64,000 nt of DNA from Helicoverpa zea (lineage: Eukaryota > Arthropoda > Insecta > Lepidoptera > Noctuidae). Below are positions 45,300 through 56,112 of the stretch, piece by piece. The stretch covers positions 6,758,001 through 6,822,000 of the forward strand of contig NC_061469.1 in NCBI RefSeq assembly GCF_022581195.2, given 5' to 3'. The translations under genes and the position numbers were made by a program. Position 1 is the stretch's first letter, and every line of letters starts with the position of its first letter. Below the pieces are notes generated by a model that was not told the DNA's origin, ran no database searches, and was given only the letters and a program-made list of their open reading frames with translations.

Positions 45300-47877
45300 T
45301 GGATATAGATTTTAAAAATGCTCCTGGGTTTATTGGAGAACCAGCAGAAGTATCAGAAGCTCAATATGTTGTAAGTAAGTCCTAATTTAAACTATCCTTC
45401 AGTTATGAAATAAAGATCGATATATGTAGTTTAATTGAGCGTCTATTAGAATTGCATTAATTAAATGAGTGATCGAAAGTGATGTGATAACAAACTAGGG
45501 AACAAACTTCACAAGAAAAAAATCAATAACTGCACACTAAAATCGTTGTCTCGGAAAATATTAAAAACAAATAACAAAACGCCTAAGTTAGCACTCTATA
45601 ATGGATAATTTCTTTCGTTCAGGTTCACTTTTTATCACATGCGTTGATGTTTTGCGTGGGGGTGCTTATAGAGGCTCATGTAGTGCTTACACCCGCCACC
45701 TGTGTGCACGGAGAAAAATATAAGTTCCCCGTAGTTGCTGGTACACACAGGTTTCTTGAAAATGCGGGAATTACCCGGACTGTGGAGCATCTTTGTATTC
45801 ATAAAGGTATTTAAATAAATCCGTGTAAATAATCATGCATGATAACTCGTGCCGTAGTAGTATACCTAGGTATCAATATCATTAACAAAATATTCCCTGT
45901 TACATAATCTGCTTGCTAAAGGACTTCTGTATCGTATTTAATTACTGCCTTATTGATTTCATTCACTCATGGTCTGTAATTAAAATAAATTCTTAAACTA
46001 CTAAGCTCAAGGAAGCTGGTATTGCCGCTAAAACTATTAAATGTAGCCTACAAGCCTTTGTCCCAGTTAATAAAGTAATTCGATTTCATCTTAATTAATA
46101 GGGATCACGTCTCACGTAATATTTTCATTTTAACTTAGGTTATAATACGTCGCAGCGATGGACGGATTGTATGATTGACAATTTGGCATTAATGGTTCTG
46201 AACCACCAGTTTTCTTTCAATAAGCGGGAAGACGGTACCGATTTTTTGCTGAATCGTGTCCGTTACGGTGTAAGTGCACCGAGAGACGAAAGCCTGTACA
46301 CAGACACCTCATGCAAATATTTTGGTTGGGGCAGTAGAAGAAATGTAAGTTTTATTTATGTCACTCGATTGCATAGGTATCTAGATAAACTCCACATGAA
46401 GAACATGCGTCTTCGAAGTCCTTCCTTTATAAGCCGATCAGCCGATCACATCATGAAACAGTTACTAGTCTTTCTTTAATGACATATTTAGAAATCAGTT
46501 GGCTTTGCGATATTTTCCATGTGTTTCTGAAATAAATTTACCTACTATCTGGACTAGACATTTTAGTAATATACTTTTGAAAAACCATATCGTTTCGTTT
46601 AGCAGTTTATAATTTGATTGTAAGAATCTTATTTGTACCAAGGAGCTACTATTAAAACGCTATAAGAATTTTCTCTTATCCTCAGGGTTATATGATCCCC
46701 CTGTTGATTGAGTTATATCGCGTGGACGTGGTGATTTTGCCCAGGAGCAAATGTTTGGCGATGTTTAACTATCAAGACAAATTTCTTTGTATCCAGCAAG
46801 GACAGTGCAGGGTAATGTATTCGCTGCGTAACTGACGTAGACAAAACAATTAGCGTTTCATATCCGACTGTTTTGGGGATGTTGAATAGGTAGGTACATC
46901 ATCAACCCTGACAAATAACATGGTGTAAAAATAATCTGACATTTACTCAAATCTTGCATTAGGTACTTACTTATTTGCCATTGTCAAACATTGTTTTTGT
47001 AAGAATTTTGTACGGAGTACGTACGGTACCCTAACTTCTTGTTTGTGAGTTAATTTCATCACTCTTACCACAAATAGGGCAGCATTTTATCAGACATTTA
47101 ACTTCACTGTACATTGCTATTAGTGTAGTTAAATAATGGTATTTGTGGCAATAAGTGATTTGTTTTAATTTTCAGTCCCCGAAATTCGGAGCTCTGTGTC
47201 CAGTAAGTGCATTACTATAGTCTGTCTAAAGCACATATTAAATGTACAAGATTTCACCTTCACAAGCCCGTGTTTATCGCTTATACAAATAGCTTATTGT
47301 TCAATGTTGTACAGTGCAAATAATGCAATAAATAACATGCGCGGGCGCAAAACACGTGACCGTGAAAATTTGTGAGAAAACGTAATATATGTTTGTATCC
47401 GTGAAAATGTTTTAAGAACCTTATTTGGTGTACTTTTTATGTATTGCTTAATCCAAAACTACTTAAGTTCACTCACAATAGTTAGGTTTTGTACGTCCAA
47501 TGACAAGTAAACATGGATAAATTCGTGCTTGCAGCTAGCTACGAAAAAGTAGCTTCACTCTATATAAGTATTTTCTTTCGTTTTAGGACGATGTAGGTTC
47601 CGTAATCGTATGTTCTGGCTATGCACAAGGAATTATGACATCTCGTCTGGTAGACCGGCCCTGTGGCGTGGGATTCCTGGATTTGAGCAAGTATACAAAG
47701 TTCCTGACTTGCGGGGTGGACGACTCTCGCGATGTTCTCGACCATGACACCCACATGGAGTATGATTTCACCACCGTCGGTGTACCTCTCACACCAGAGC
47801 TGTCAACCATAATGCCAGAGAATAGCACTAGTATTAGTATGGAAGAACCAATTGCTGACAAAGTCCCAAATAATTAG
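45300..47877 (+). CDS. Serine protease homolog, catalytically inactive (5' end unresolved)
   Basis: Six exons, 45300-45370, 45623-45806, 46139-46344, 46686-46811, 47176-47202 and 47587-47877, follow the chymotrypsin fold and end in TAG, giving at least 301 residues. The catalytic positions are degraded: the usual TAAHC block reads VLTPATCV (His lost), the Asp position survives in MIDNLALMVL, and the GDSGGP block reads DDVGSVIVC (Ser lost). Paired cysteines of the fold persist. Such homologs are secreted and act as cofactors or binding proteins, for example in haemolymph cascades or seminal fluid; the role here is unknown. Exon 5 is only 27 nt. The Met-rich, Ser/Thr-rich C-terminus extends past the fold. 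The first exon with the signal peptide was not identified. Confidence 0.8.
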
Positions 47878-47979
47878 GTACATAAGTAACAGTATTTGTT
47901 TGCTATTTTTTATTACAAAAATTAAACACTTAATATTTGTCTTGGTAAATTGTTTTATTACTATTAATAAGTACCTAAA

Positions 47980-50900
47980 TTAAAGAGTTCTTTTAGAAAT
48001 TTTAATTAGATGTCCATTTATGGGAAATAATAGCATTTCTATTTTTAGTGGACCGATGTCGTCGGCTTCTATTTTGTATGATCTCACCACGCTCGATATT
48101 ATACTTTTCATTATAAGCATGCCGAAGTTACGCCCTGAAAAAAAAAAGCAATTAAATTGAAATTACCTATTCTAATCTTAATTTAACAGATTTACGTTAC
48201 GTTGTTACTGATTTGTCCCTCTCTTCTCTTTATTGCGTCTTTTCACGTGACATTTTAAGCTTAATTTAATTTGCCTAAACTTTTACTCCTAAATATTCCT
48301 TACCTATACAATTTCTGGAGCCATAGCTGAAAGGAAGGAAAGCAGCTGGGTGCCTGGTCTGGGAACGTTCTGGTAGGAACCTGTCAGGGTCGAACTCGTC
48401 GTGGTCTGGGCCCCACGCTGCCGATCGGTGTATCGCAAAGGCACCGATCACCGCTCCTGTGCCCGCCGGCAGAGTGACTCCACAAGTTGCTTTAAAAAAA
48501 TTAAAAATCTTCAAATAAACCCAAGCGCAGTTTTGTTTGGATCCAATAAATCAGAAAACATGTTATCACGATTTTAAGAATTAAAAAAGAAACCCGACCA
48601 AGTAGATATAAATCTTCATCCTCCAAGCCTTTTTCCCAAACTATGTTGGGGTCGGCTTCCAGTCTAACCGGATTCAGCTGAGTACCAGTGCTTTACAAGA
48701 AGCGACTGCCTATTTGACCTCCTCAACCCAGTTACCCGGGCAACCCGATACCCCTTGGTTAGACTGGTGTCAGACTTACTGGCTTCTGACTACCCGTAAC
48801 GACTGCCAAGGATGTTCAATGACAGCCGGGACCTACAGTTTAACGTGCCATCCGAATTGGTCTCTAAGATATACTTAGAAAGTACATACAAACTTAGAAA
48901 AGTTGCATTGGTACTTGCCTGACCTGGAATCGAACCCGCGCCCTCATTCTCGATATAAATATGTAGATTAAATTTTTTTTTTCTACTAAGAATGATATTC
49001 TTATATACTATTATATAGGTACATATATACAATCTACATACATATTATATATATATACTTATTAAAAAGTTTTTTTATGTAATTGGAATTCAGAAACTTA
49101 CGCAAATAGATATCCCTGTCGACATTTCTAGCAATGATTGGTACTACGGTGTAGAGTCGCATGCTCTCTTTGATCACTCGCTCCAAGTAGTGCATCTTTT
49201 GTAAGTCATCTTTAGTAGCTCCTTGTGTTGATGATCCGAAAATTGTTTGTTGCCTTAAATAACAACAACAGTTAACTTAATTTTTTTTTACACATTTGCA
49301 ATTGTCAATCTATTCCGAACTTTAGAGGACATCGAATAAATAATACCCTTTATCTGTCCTGGGGCCCTAAGTGTCTTCAAGTAAAATTTTCCTCTAAATT
49401 AGATCAGTAGTGTAACCTGATGGCGTGACTTTAGGATGATTTAAGACAAAGAGCTTACTTACTCTGCTAGAACTTTCTCCTGTGCATCCTGATGTATACC
49501 AAGCAGTACGAGAGTGTAAGCGATGACCAGTGCCGTGGTATCATTGCCAGCGATCGTGATGGAGTCAATATGCTCTCGCAGTTGTTCATCAGTAAACTCT
49601 ATTTCTCTGCCAAATAATAAATCGAGAACTGCACGAAGTTTTCCTTCTGAAACGTATAAAAAAAAAATAATTTCAAACAATAGTAGGTACATAATTTTAA
49701 TCTTACTTTTTTATCCTTGACAGCAATAAAGGAAAGTAACTCCTATGATAAAATTATCCTAGCAGGTAAAGATAAAGGTTCCAAATATACTAATAATCCC
49801 TAGGAAGGTAGGTAAATTTGAGATTCATAAGAGGAGTACATAAGAGAGTACATAGAGAGTACATAAGAGAGTACATACGAGGGTACATAAGAGAGTACAT
49901 AAGAGAGTATATAGAGATGACATAAGAGAGTAAATAAGAGGAGTACCTATATGAGAAAAGAACATAAGAGTTCATAAGAAGAGTACATGAGAGGAGTACA
50001 TAAGAGAGTAGGTACATAGAGAGTATATAAGAGAGTACATACGAGGGTACATAGAGAGTACATAAGAGAGTACATACGAGAGTACATAAGAGAGTACATA
50101 GAGAGTAGGTACATAAGAGAGTACATACGAGGGTACCTACATAAGAGAGTACATACGAGAGTACATAGAGAGTACATAGAGAGTACATAAGAGAGTACAT
50201 AAGAGAGTACATAGAGAGTACATAAGAGAGTACATACGAGGGTACATAAGAGAGTATATAGAGATTACATAAGAGGAGTACCTATATAAGAAAAGAACAT
50301 AAGAGAGTTCATAAGAAGAGTATATAAGAGAGTTCATACGAGGGTACATAAGAGAGTACATAAGAGAGTATATAGAGAGTACATAAGAGAGTATATAAGA
50401 GAGTATATAAGAGAGTACATAAGAGAGTACATAGGAGGGTACATAAGAGAGTACATAAGAGAGTACATAGAGAGTACATAAGAGAATACATACGAGAATA
50501 CATACGAGAGTACGTACGAGAGTACATAAGAGAGCACATAAGAGAGCACATAAGAGAGTACCTACATAAGAGAGTACATACGAGAGTACATAAGGTTCAG
50601 AGGAGGAGTACATTAGCTAAGCACAATTACGTATAGGAATATTTATGATAAATTGGCTAGTAGGTAAATACTCAAGAATAAGTAGGTATCGCAATAAATA
50701 CTTAACTAATCCCATTATAGTTCGGCCATTCAGAGAATGCGTTCCTGACACGTCGCGATTGAACTGACGACGTAACTTTGCAATGGCGTTGCAGTTACGA
50801 TAAAAATATTTTTCATCCCACCATCTCGGAAAGAGTAGTTTTACCCTTTGATATCTGAGCGCAAAAGTCGTTTTTATCCTCTAGAGCGGCAAAGTGATTT

Positions 50901-53900
50901 GAATTTAGAACATCGTGTGCAATACTCCATTTGTGACAATCTTGATAAGACTTTTCAAACAAATACATATTAAATAAATAAAATACTGCTTAAAATAATT
51001 ATTCAATTAATTAAGTATTTTTTATTATTGTTTTTTACACAGATTTTTAACGTCGTTTCATTTTTAAAGTGAGTTTTCAAATATGTTAACTTTAATAGGT
51101 ACATCTTTTTAATTTGATACTCGTATGTGCGCGCCATTTTGTTTTTTTGCATTTAGTAATTTCCTCGATGAGGTGGGATGAAAAGTTACGTGTTGCACTC
51201 GAGTGCAAAGATTTTTCACCTTGTGCTCTTTTGATTCCCTCGCTATCGCTCAGGATTCTAATTATTGAAACACTCGCTACGCTCGTGTTTCAATTTTAGA
51301 ATCCTTCGCTTGCTCGGTCATCAAAATTGAGCCCGCGGTTAAAAAGCAACTTTGCACTCTTGTATAACAAATAACTATTTGCTGGTTGTTTACCGTTTTA
51401 ACAATTGAGGAGCATTAAAACAACATTATTATATCAATAATCAATGAATGTTATAATTCAGTCAGTTCAATCGCGACGTGTCAGGAACGCATTCTCTGAA
51501 TGGCCGAACTTATAAAACACTTAAAATACAATTTAAAAAAACGTTGACGCTTACGTCATTCATAAAACGTTAGAGATTACCTACATCAAGTATGTATGAA
51601 TGACTTATGACGAAATAGACATATTTTTTTTTGCTCTCTTTATCCACATACCTTATACGCACAATATGCTAATTGCTATATGCTCAAGTCAAAGAATTAA
51701 AAAGTCTAATGCAAATATTAAACCTTATATCACCTCGCAAACTGTGCATTAAATATGACTATTTTTCAAAAAGCTCTCTATTTTGCGAACTGTATTCATA
51801 TTTGAAAATGTAGCCAGATACAAATATTTACAAATTCTCCAACTCAATCGATCTCTATTCTAGGTGTCTCCTCTTTAATAATTGTAACAGTTGGATTGTC
51901 AATCTCATAGTTACTTTTAAATTTTTATTAGAAAGTTAAATAAAGCTTTTCGTGGTTTTACTGGCGTTATGAAATCCTTTATGTTCCGAGTACCTACCGA
52001 TATGAAGTCGTCTAGTGGGGACACTTAATGTGAAAGACAGGAAGCTAAACGTTGCCCGACAAGCTCTTGGCCAAACATAAGTAGTACCTGTACCTACTCC
52101 TACTTGATATTTACTAATAGATGACGTCAATATCTAGTGATTAGGTGCAAATAGCTAGATCCTACTACAACGTGTGAAATTCGCAATACTTTGCTATCTT
52201 GTAAAAAACACTTACCACGTTGTTCCTTGACGATATTCTTCTTTTTATTCTCTTCGTATTCCAGTCGCCTTTTTTGGACGACCTGCAAAGTTAGAAGTAA
52301 GTATGTAGTAAAAGCCAGTTTAGGTAGTATTTTTTTTCACGTAGATTTCTGAACTTACTTCATCTGTGAACTTATGAGTCAAGTCGATGTTATCCTTCTG
52401 TTGTTTAGCGTACTGTGTAAGGTTGAAGAGGCAGTCTGGTTGGAGCCAAACTTTGAATAGACGCATGTTGAGAATCGTCATAACTGTGTGACGAGCGCGA
52501 AGGTAAGGAGTATCAGGTGATTGCTGGACTCCCATACGCTCGCCCATGGCTGTTTCTGTAGATAAATAAAGGAATAGGAATCTGAGTTAAGAAGAAAAGC
52601 TGTAAAAAACTGCTATTGAACACACTTCGTGTTCAAAGCGTCAGTTGACAAGAGTTTTTGCAAAAACTTACCAAATTGAACAGTTTAATTAAGAATGTAG
52701 GTCTTATCATCAAGGTGGATCATGGATGGACCAAATATTTTTAGGATCGAGATCTAAATGATCTGTGTATTTCATATCTGATTCTCAATAGTCCATCTTA
52801 ACTTACCAAAAACAATGTCCAAGGTACAAGCAGTAATGTACTTAAGTACATCGAACTTATCTCCGTCAACTCTTTCCGCGAGTCGGTCTATAAGCACGTC
52901 CGCTTGTTCCGCTATGACTCCCAAGTATTCTTCAACTACTTTGTTATGGAAAACCGGTAATAACACTTTTCTATGTGTTTTCCATAGGTTCACTGTGAAA
53001 CATAAATATGGATGTTGAAGTAGTTACGTCATTCCGTAAGTACCTAGTTGGGTCAATCTTTGTAAATAAGTACTAGAGTTAAAGAGCGATTTATCCGTAA
53101 TTTAAACTAAGTATATGGAGTATAGTAATATACATACATATGTAGGTAATTATTCGCGAATCAGAATAGTAGGTACATAAAGACGTAAGAGCATTTTTTA
53201 TATCTCCAACATTAGATAATCTTGTTTTTGTTTATATGACGGATTTACACTGAGAGTTTGTGTCAACCACAATTTTAATATATCAGGGAAAGTTAATTCT
53301 TTTTTCTAATTTCTTTAGTCATGATTAAAAACAAAGAAAATATGAACATATTTTTTTTTGTGTCAGTCAATTTATTCAACCAGGATATCCTAGATATAAG
53401 GATATCCCAGGATGTCCTTGTTTCATGATAGAATTGAGCAACTCAATGCGATGCGTAGCACAGTAGCTGATTGCCTAGAACTAATATCGAAGTCATAATA
53501 TTGCAATTTCAAGCTAATGTTAAAAGCAAACAGTAAAATACTTATATTCTGTCGTAGGCAGACGTGCAAAAATATATTGTAATTATTTGTTTTATTGGCA
53601 GTTAAGTGGAAAGAATTATAAATTATCCGGTCATTTACTTTAGTAATTTATAAGTTTTATCGGAAAATCACTAGTTTTTGGTATGTAGGCGGGGTTTCCT
53701 ACATAACGTCTAGAGGTGCGGCATAATAGACATGAACTCAAAAAGCAAATAATTTACACAAATGAAGTAAAGACGCAATATCAAAAGAAATATTGTATCA
53801 GAGACAATATTTGCGAAATGACAGATTAAGAATTCATGGTTCGTACATTTGCTCGCGCTTAGTTCACATTTGTAATTAGATTCAACACGTTTGATAAACA

Positions 53901-56103
53901 CGGCATGTTTACCTGGTGCCACGAAGAGCCCGTGACCTAGCCAAGGCCGTAGGAACCGATACACTACATCCTTGTCAAGGCAGTTCTCTAGTACAACCTG
54001 CGCGTCTCTGGGATCTCCGATTGCTGGAATATCAAACATATTACAATAAATCTTACTACTGTAATTTTGGGGACAAATATTTTAATTTCAGAGAAAGAAG
54101 ATGGAAGAAGAACAAGATATGTTGCTGCAACCCTAAAAAAATTGGGATGGGGGGTAGAGAGTTAACTACCATAATGGCGTAGAGTCGCGTATATGCCGTT
54201 CAACCCGGGCAGCAATTGACAGGAAAAAAATATATAATTTTAAATATTTTCTTATCGCAACTACCAATTCAGGCGAGATCAAAAATTAACAAATCTTATC
54301 AATTTTTGAGAAGGAATAGACATAATTAAATATTTTACCTTATTTTGTACGTTTATGTGTGATATACATAATTTGACTGGTTATTTAGAGTTTTTTGAAC
54401 TGGTCTGCTTGGTAGTGCATGCACGTGTAAAGATATTATTCAGAAAGAATGTCAAGGAAGTTTATTTTGTAGGTACTAATAAATTTCAAGAAAAAGAAGA
54501 TGACGTAATATTACCAGGTTATTAATTTCATTAAGGGCTGATTTTTCAATCGCCAGATAACCATCAGATAACTCCTATCTGAGGAGTATTTTTAACGTTT
54601 TGACAGCTTTTGTATTGAAAATATGTCAAACCGCCATATTTATTCCTCAGATAGAAGTTAACTGATGATTGAAAAATCAGCCCTAAGTAACCTATAACTT
54701 AGACGGTAATTAATTAATATTCTACTCTCGTATATATCTAATTTAATAAAACTGTGTTTGTTTGTTGGTGACGTTTTTGACGCTCTCTGCTTCTGCGAAT
54801 ATACCTATGTACATACTTAGGTACTCCTTACCTTTAGTACGTTAGCATAGACGTGACAACTTACCTACGTATAATTTAGGGCCAAGCCAAAGCTTCGCAG
54901 AGTTTTTGTGTTTGAAAGCCAAATTCGCGACAGTCCAAAGGTTCTTAAGCATTTCTGGAACAAAGGGTTATGCTAATATAGGTAAGTAAACAAGCAAGTT
55001 TGTCATCTGTTATGAATGACGGATAAGTAAACGTTTTGAAGGCGCATCTATATGTAAATACTATGTACCTACTTATTGCCCTCGAGTACTTCGTCAATAG
55101 ATGCAGTGGCCGAGCAAATAGTTCAAGAGTCACAGTACTTACGACATACCTTTGAAGTAAGGTATTATGTTACGCGAGTTCCACAAGGATGTTGAATAAA
55201 TTAGTTATGTACTTATCTAGATTCGAAAAATCATAATAGATATAGCTTGACCGTTTTGACGATCAGAGGTGAACTTTCAGGTTATATTAGTGGCTAGATA
55301 ATATTGACGATGTTCTCTCAGCTTCCTAGAGTCTAGGGTCCTAGCTTTGGTCTAAAACTAAAAGTTTCCGTCAATGGCGACACTGTAGCATTTTATATTA
55401 TACTAGCCATTTTCCCGCGGTTTGAACCGCGTCCCGTGGGAACTCTGACCCTTCCGGGATTTTATATGGCGTATGTTACTCGTGGATAAGTATATCTTAG
55501 ACACCATTGACTGTGTTTCGGATGGCACGTTAAACTGTAGGTCCCGGCTGTCAGTGAACATCCTTGGCAGTCGTTACGGGTAGTCAGAAGCCAGTAAATC
55601 TGATACCAGTCTAACCAACGGGTATCGGGTTGCCCGGGTAACTGGGTTGAGGAGGTCAGATAGGCAGTCGCTTCTTGTAAAGCACTGGTACTCAGCTGAA
55701 TCCGGTTAGACTGGAAGCCGACCCCAACATGATACTCGTTAATAATGTAGCTTTGGAATGGTGAAAGAATTTAGTAGAAAGTAGTCGTTTTTGAACCTAT
55801 TCATTACAAACAAATAAACATACAAGGTTTTCCTCTTTTTTATATTAGTGTAGATATTGCATCGTTAATTTATTGTGAAATTCAACTCCTGCTCTGACGA
55901 AGTTGTTGATAGAGTGGTTTTATAGATATTAAAAGTATCAACTTACGCTGGGTATCTCCTAAGAAGAGTGAGCCATTTCCAATGAGTGGTAGAGTCGGGA
56001 GCACGGGCAGAGATTTCGTCATGCGATCCATGCGTCGCGCATGCGCAAGCCAGTATATCCAGTAGATGCATACAGCTATGAATATTATCGTTAGAATAAT
56101 CAT
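47980..56103 (-). CDS. Cytochrome P450, CYP4 clan (complete, copy A)
   Basis: A microsomal haem monooxygenase of 494 residues. Ten exons: 56103-55947, 54954-54865, 54023-53913, 52992-52807, 52555-52359, 52282-52216, 49646-49463, 49253-49102, 48489-48304, 48134-47980; all phases agree. It shows an N-terminal membrane anchor (IILTIIFIAVCIYWIYWLAH), the hinge LPVLPTLPLIGNG, a C-helix-type NLWKTHRKVLLPVF, the I-helix oxygen site ITIAGNDTTALV, the K-helix EXXR in VIKESMRLY, the FDPDRFLPE motif and the haem loop FSYGSRNCIG with its Cys ligand. It resembles lepidopteran-expanded CYP4-clan families (such as CYP340/CYP341), which are linked to detoxification or odorant turnover; the exact family is not decided. 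An acceptor just before the ATG suggests a 5' UTR exon, perhaps ending at a gtgagt near 58221. Confidence 0.93.
48632..48958 (-). mobile_element. tRNA-headed SINE in a P450 intron
   Basis: On the minus strand it begins with box B-like GGGCGCGGGTTCGATTCCAG and runs through GATGGCACGTTAAACTGTAG to GAAGCCGACCCCAACATAG. A second, 5'-truncated copy is at 55488-55735. Confidence 0.75.
49826..50612. repeat. Minisatellite of 10-15-bp units in a P450 intron
   Basis: Nearly 800 bp consist of GAGAGTACATAA-type units (variants GAGGGTACATAA, GAGAGTACATAC, GAGAGTATATAA) of slightly varying length, with higher-order duplication: a segment with ATAAGAGGAGTACCTATAT and GAAAAGAACATAAGAG appears near 49930 and again near 50270. 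It lies in the intron between exons 6 and 7 of copy A. Long minus-strand frames rich in Tyr-Val-Leu-Ser are by-products. Confidence 0.93.
50720..51509. mobile_element. 790-bp inverted-repeat DNA element
   Basis: The left end GTTCGGCCATTCAGAGAATG continues for about 45 bp and is matched by its reverse complement at 51464-51509. TTATA flanks both sides (50715-50719, 51510-51514). The interior has no transposase. The superfamily is not assigned from a 5-bp duplication alone. Confidence 0.88.
54535..54683. mobile_element. 149-bp PIF/Harbinger-type MITE
   Basis: The ends are GGGCTGATTTTTCAATC and its reverse complement, and TAA is duplicated at 54532-54534 and 54684-54686. Internal inverted segments around CAGATAACTCCTATCTGAGG extend the pairing. 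It lies in the intron between exons 2 and 3 of P450 copy A. Confidence 0.85.
55393..55860 (-). mobile_element. Lep1-type copy split by a SINE
   Basis: Left part: ACTAGCCATTTTCCCGCGGT to ATGTTACTCGTGGATAA. Right part: ACTCGTTAATAATGTAGCTT to CAAGGTTTTCCTCTTTTT and TATTAGTGTAGA. Together they match the reverse complement of the copy at 29876-30052. The insertion lies between them. Confidence 0.82.
55488..55735 (+). mobile_element. SINE copy inserted into the Lep1 copy
   Basis: It is homologous, in opposite orientation, to 48632-48958 but starts at GTTTCGGATGGCACGTTAAA, so it lacks the tRNA head and is 5'-truncated. It is flanked by similar TACTCGTGGATAA and TACTCGTTAATAA, a probable target duplication. 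Confidence 0.75.
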
Positions 56104-56112
56104 GGCGAGCAC

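Noticed and set aside
49790..50613. Minus-strand frames of up to 158 codons
   Set aside because: Simple repeat translated as Tyr-Val-Leu-Ser runs in all three frames; it lies in an intron.
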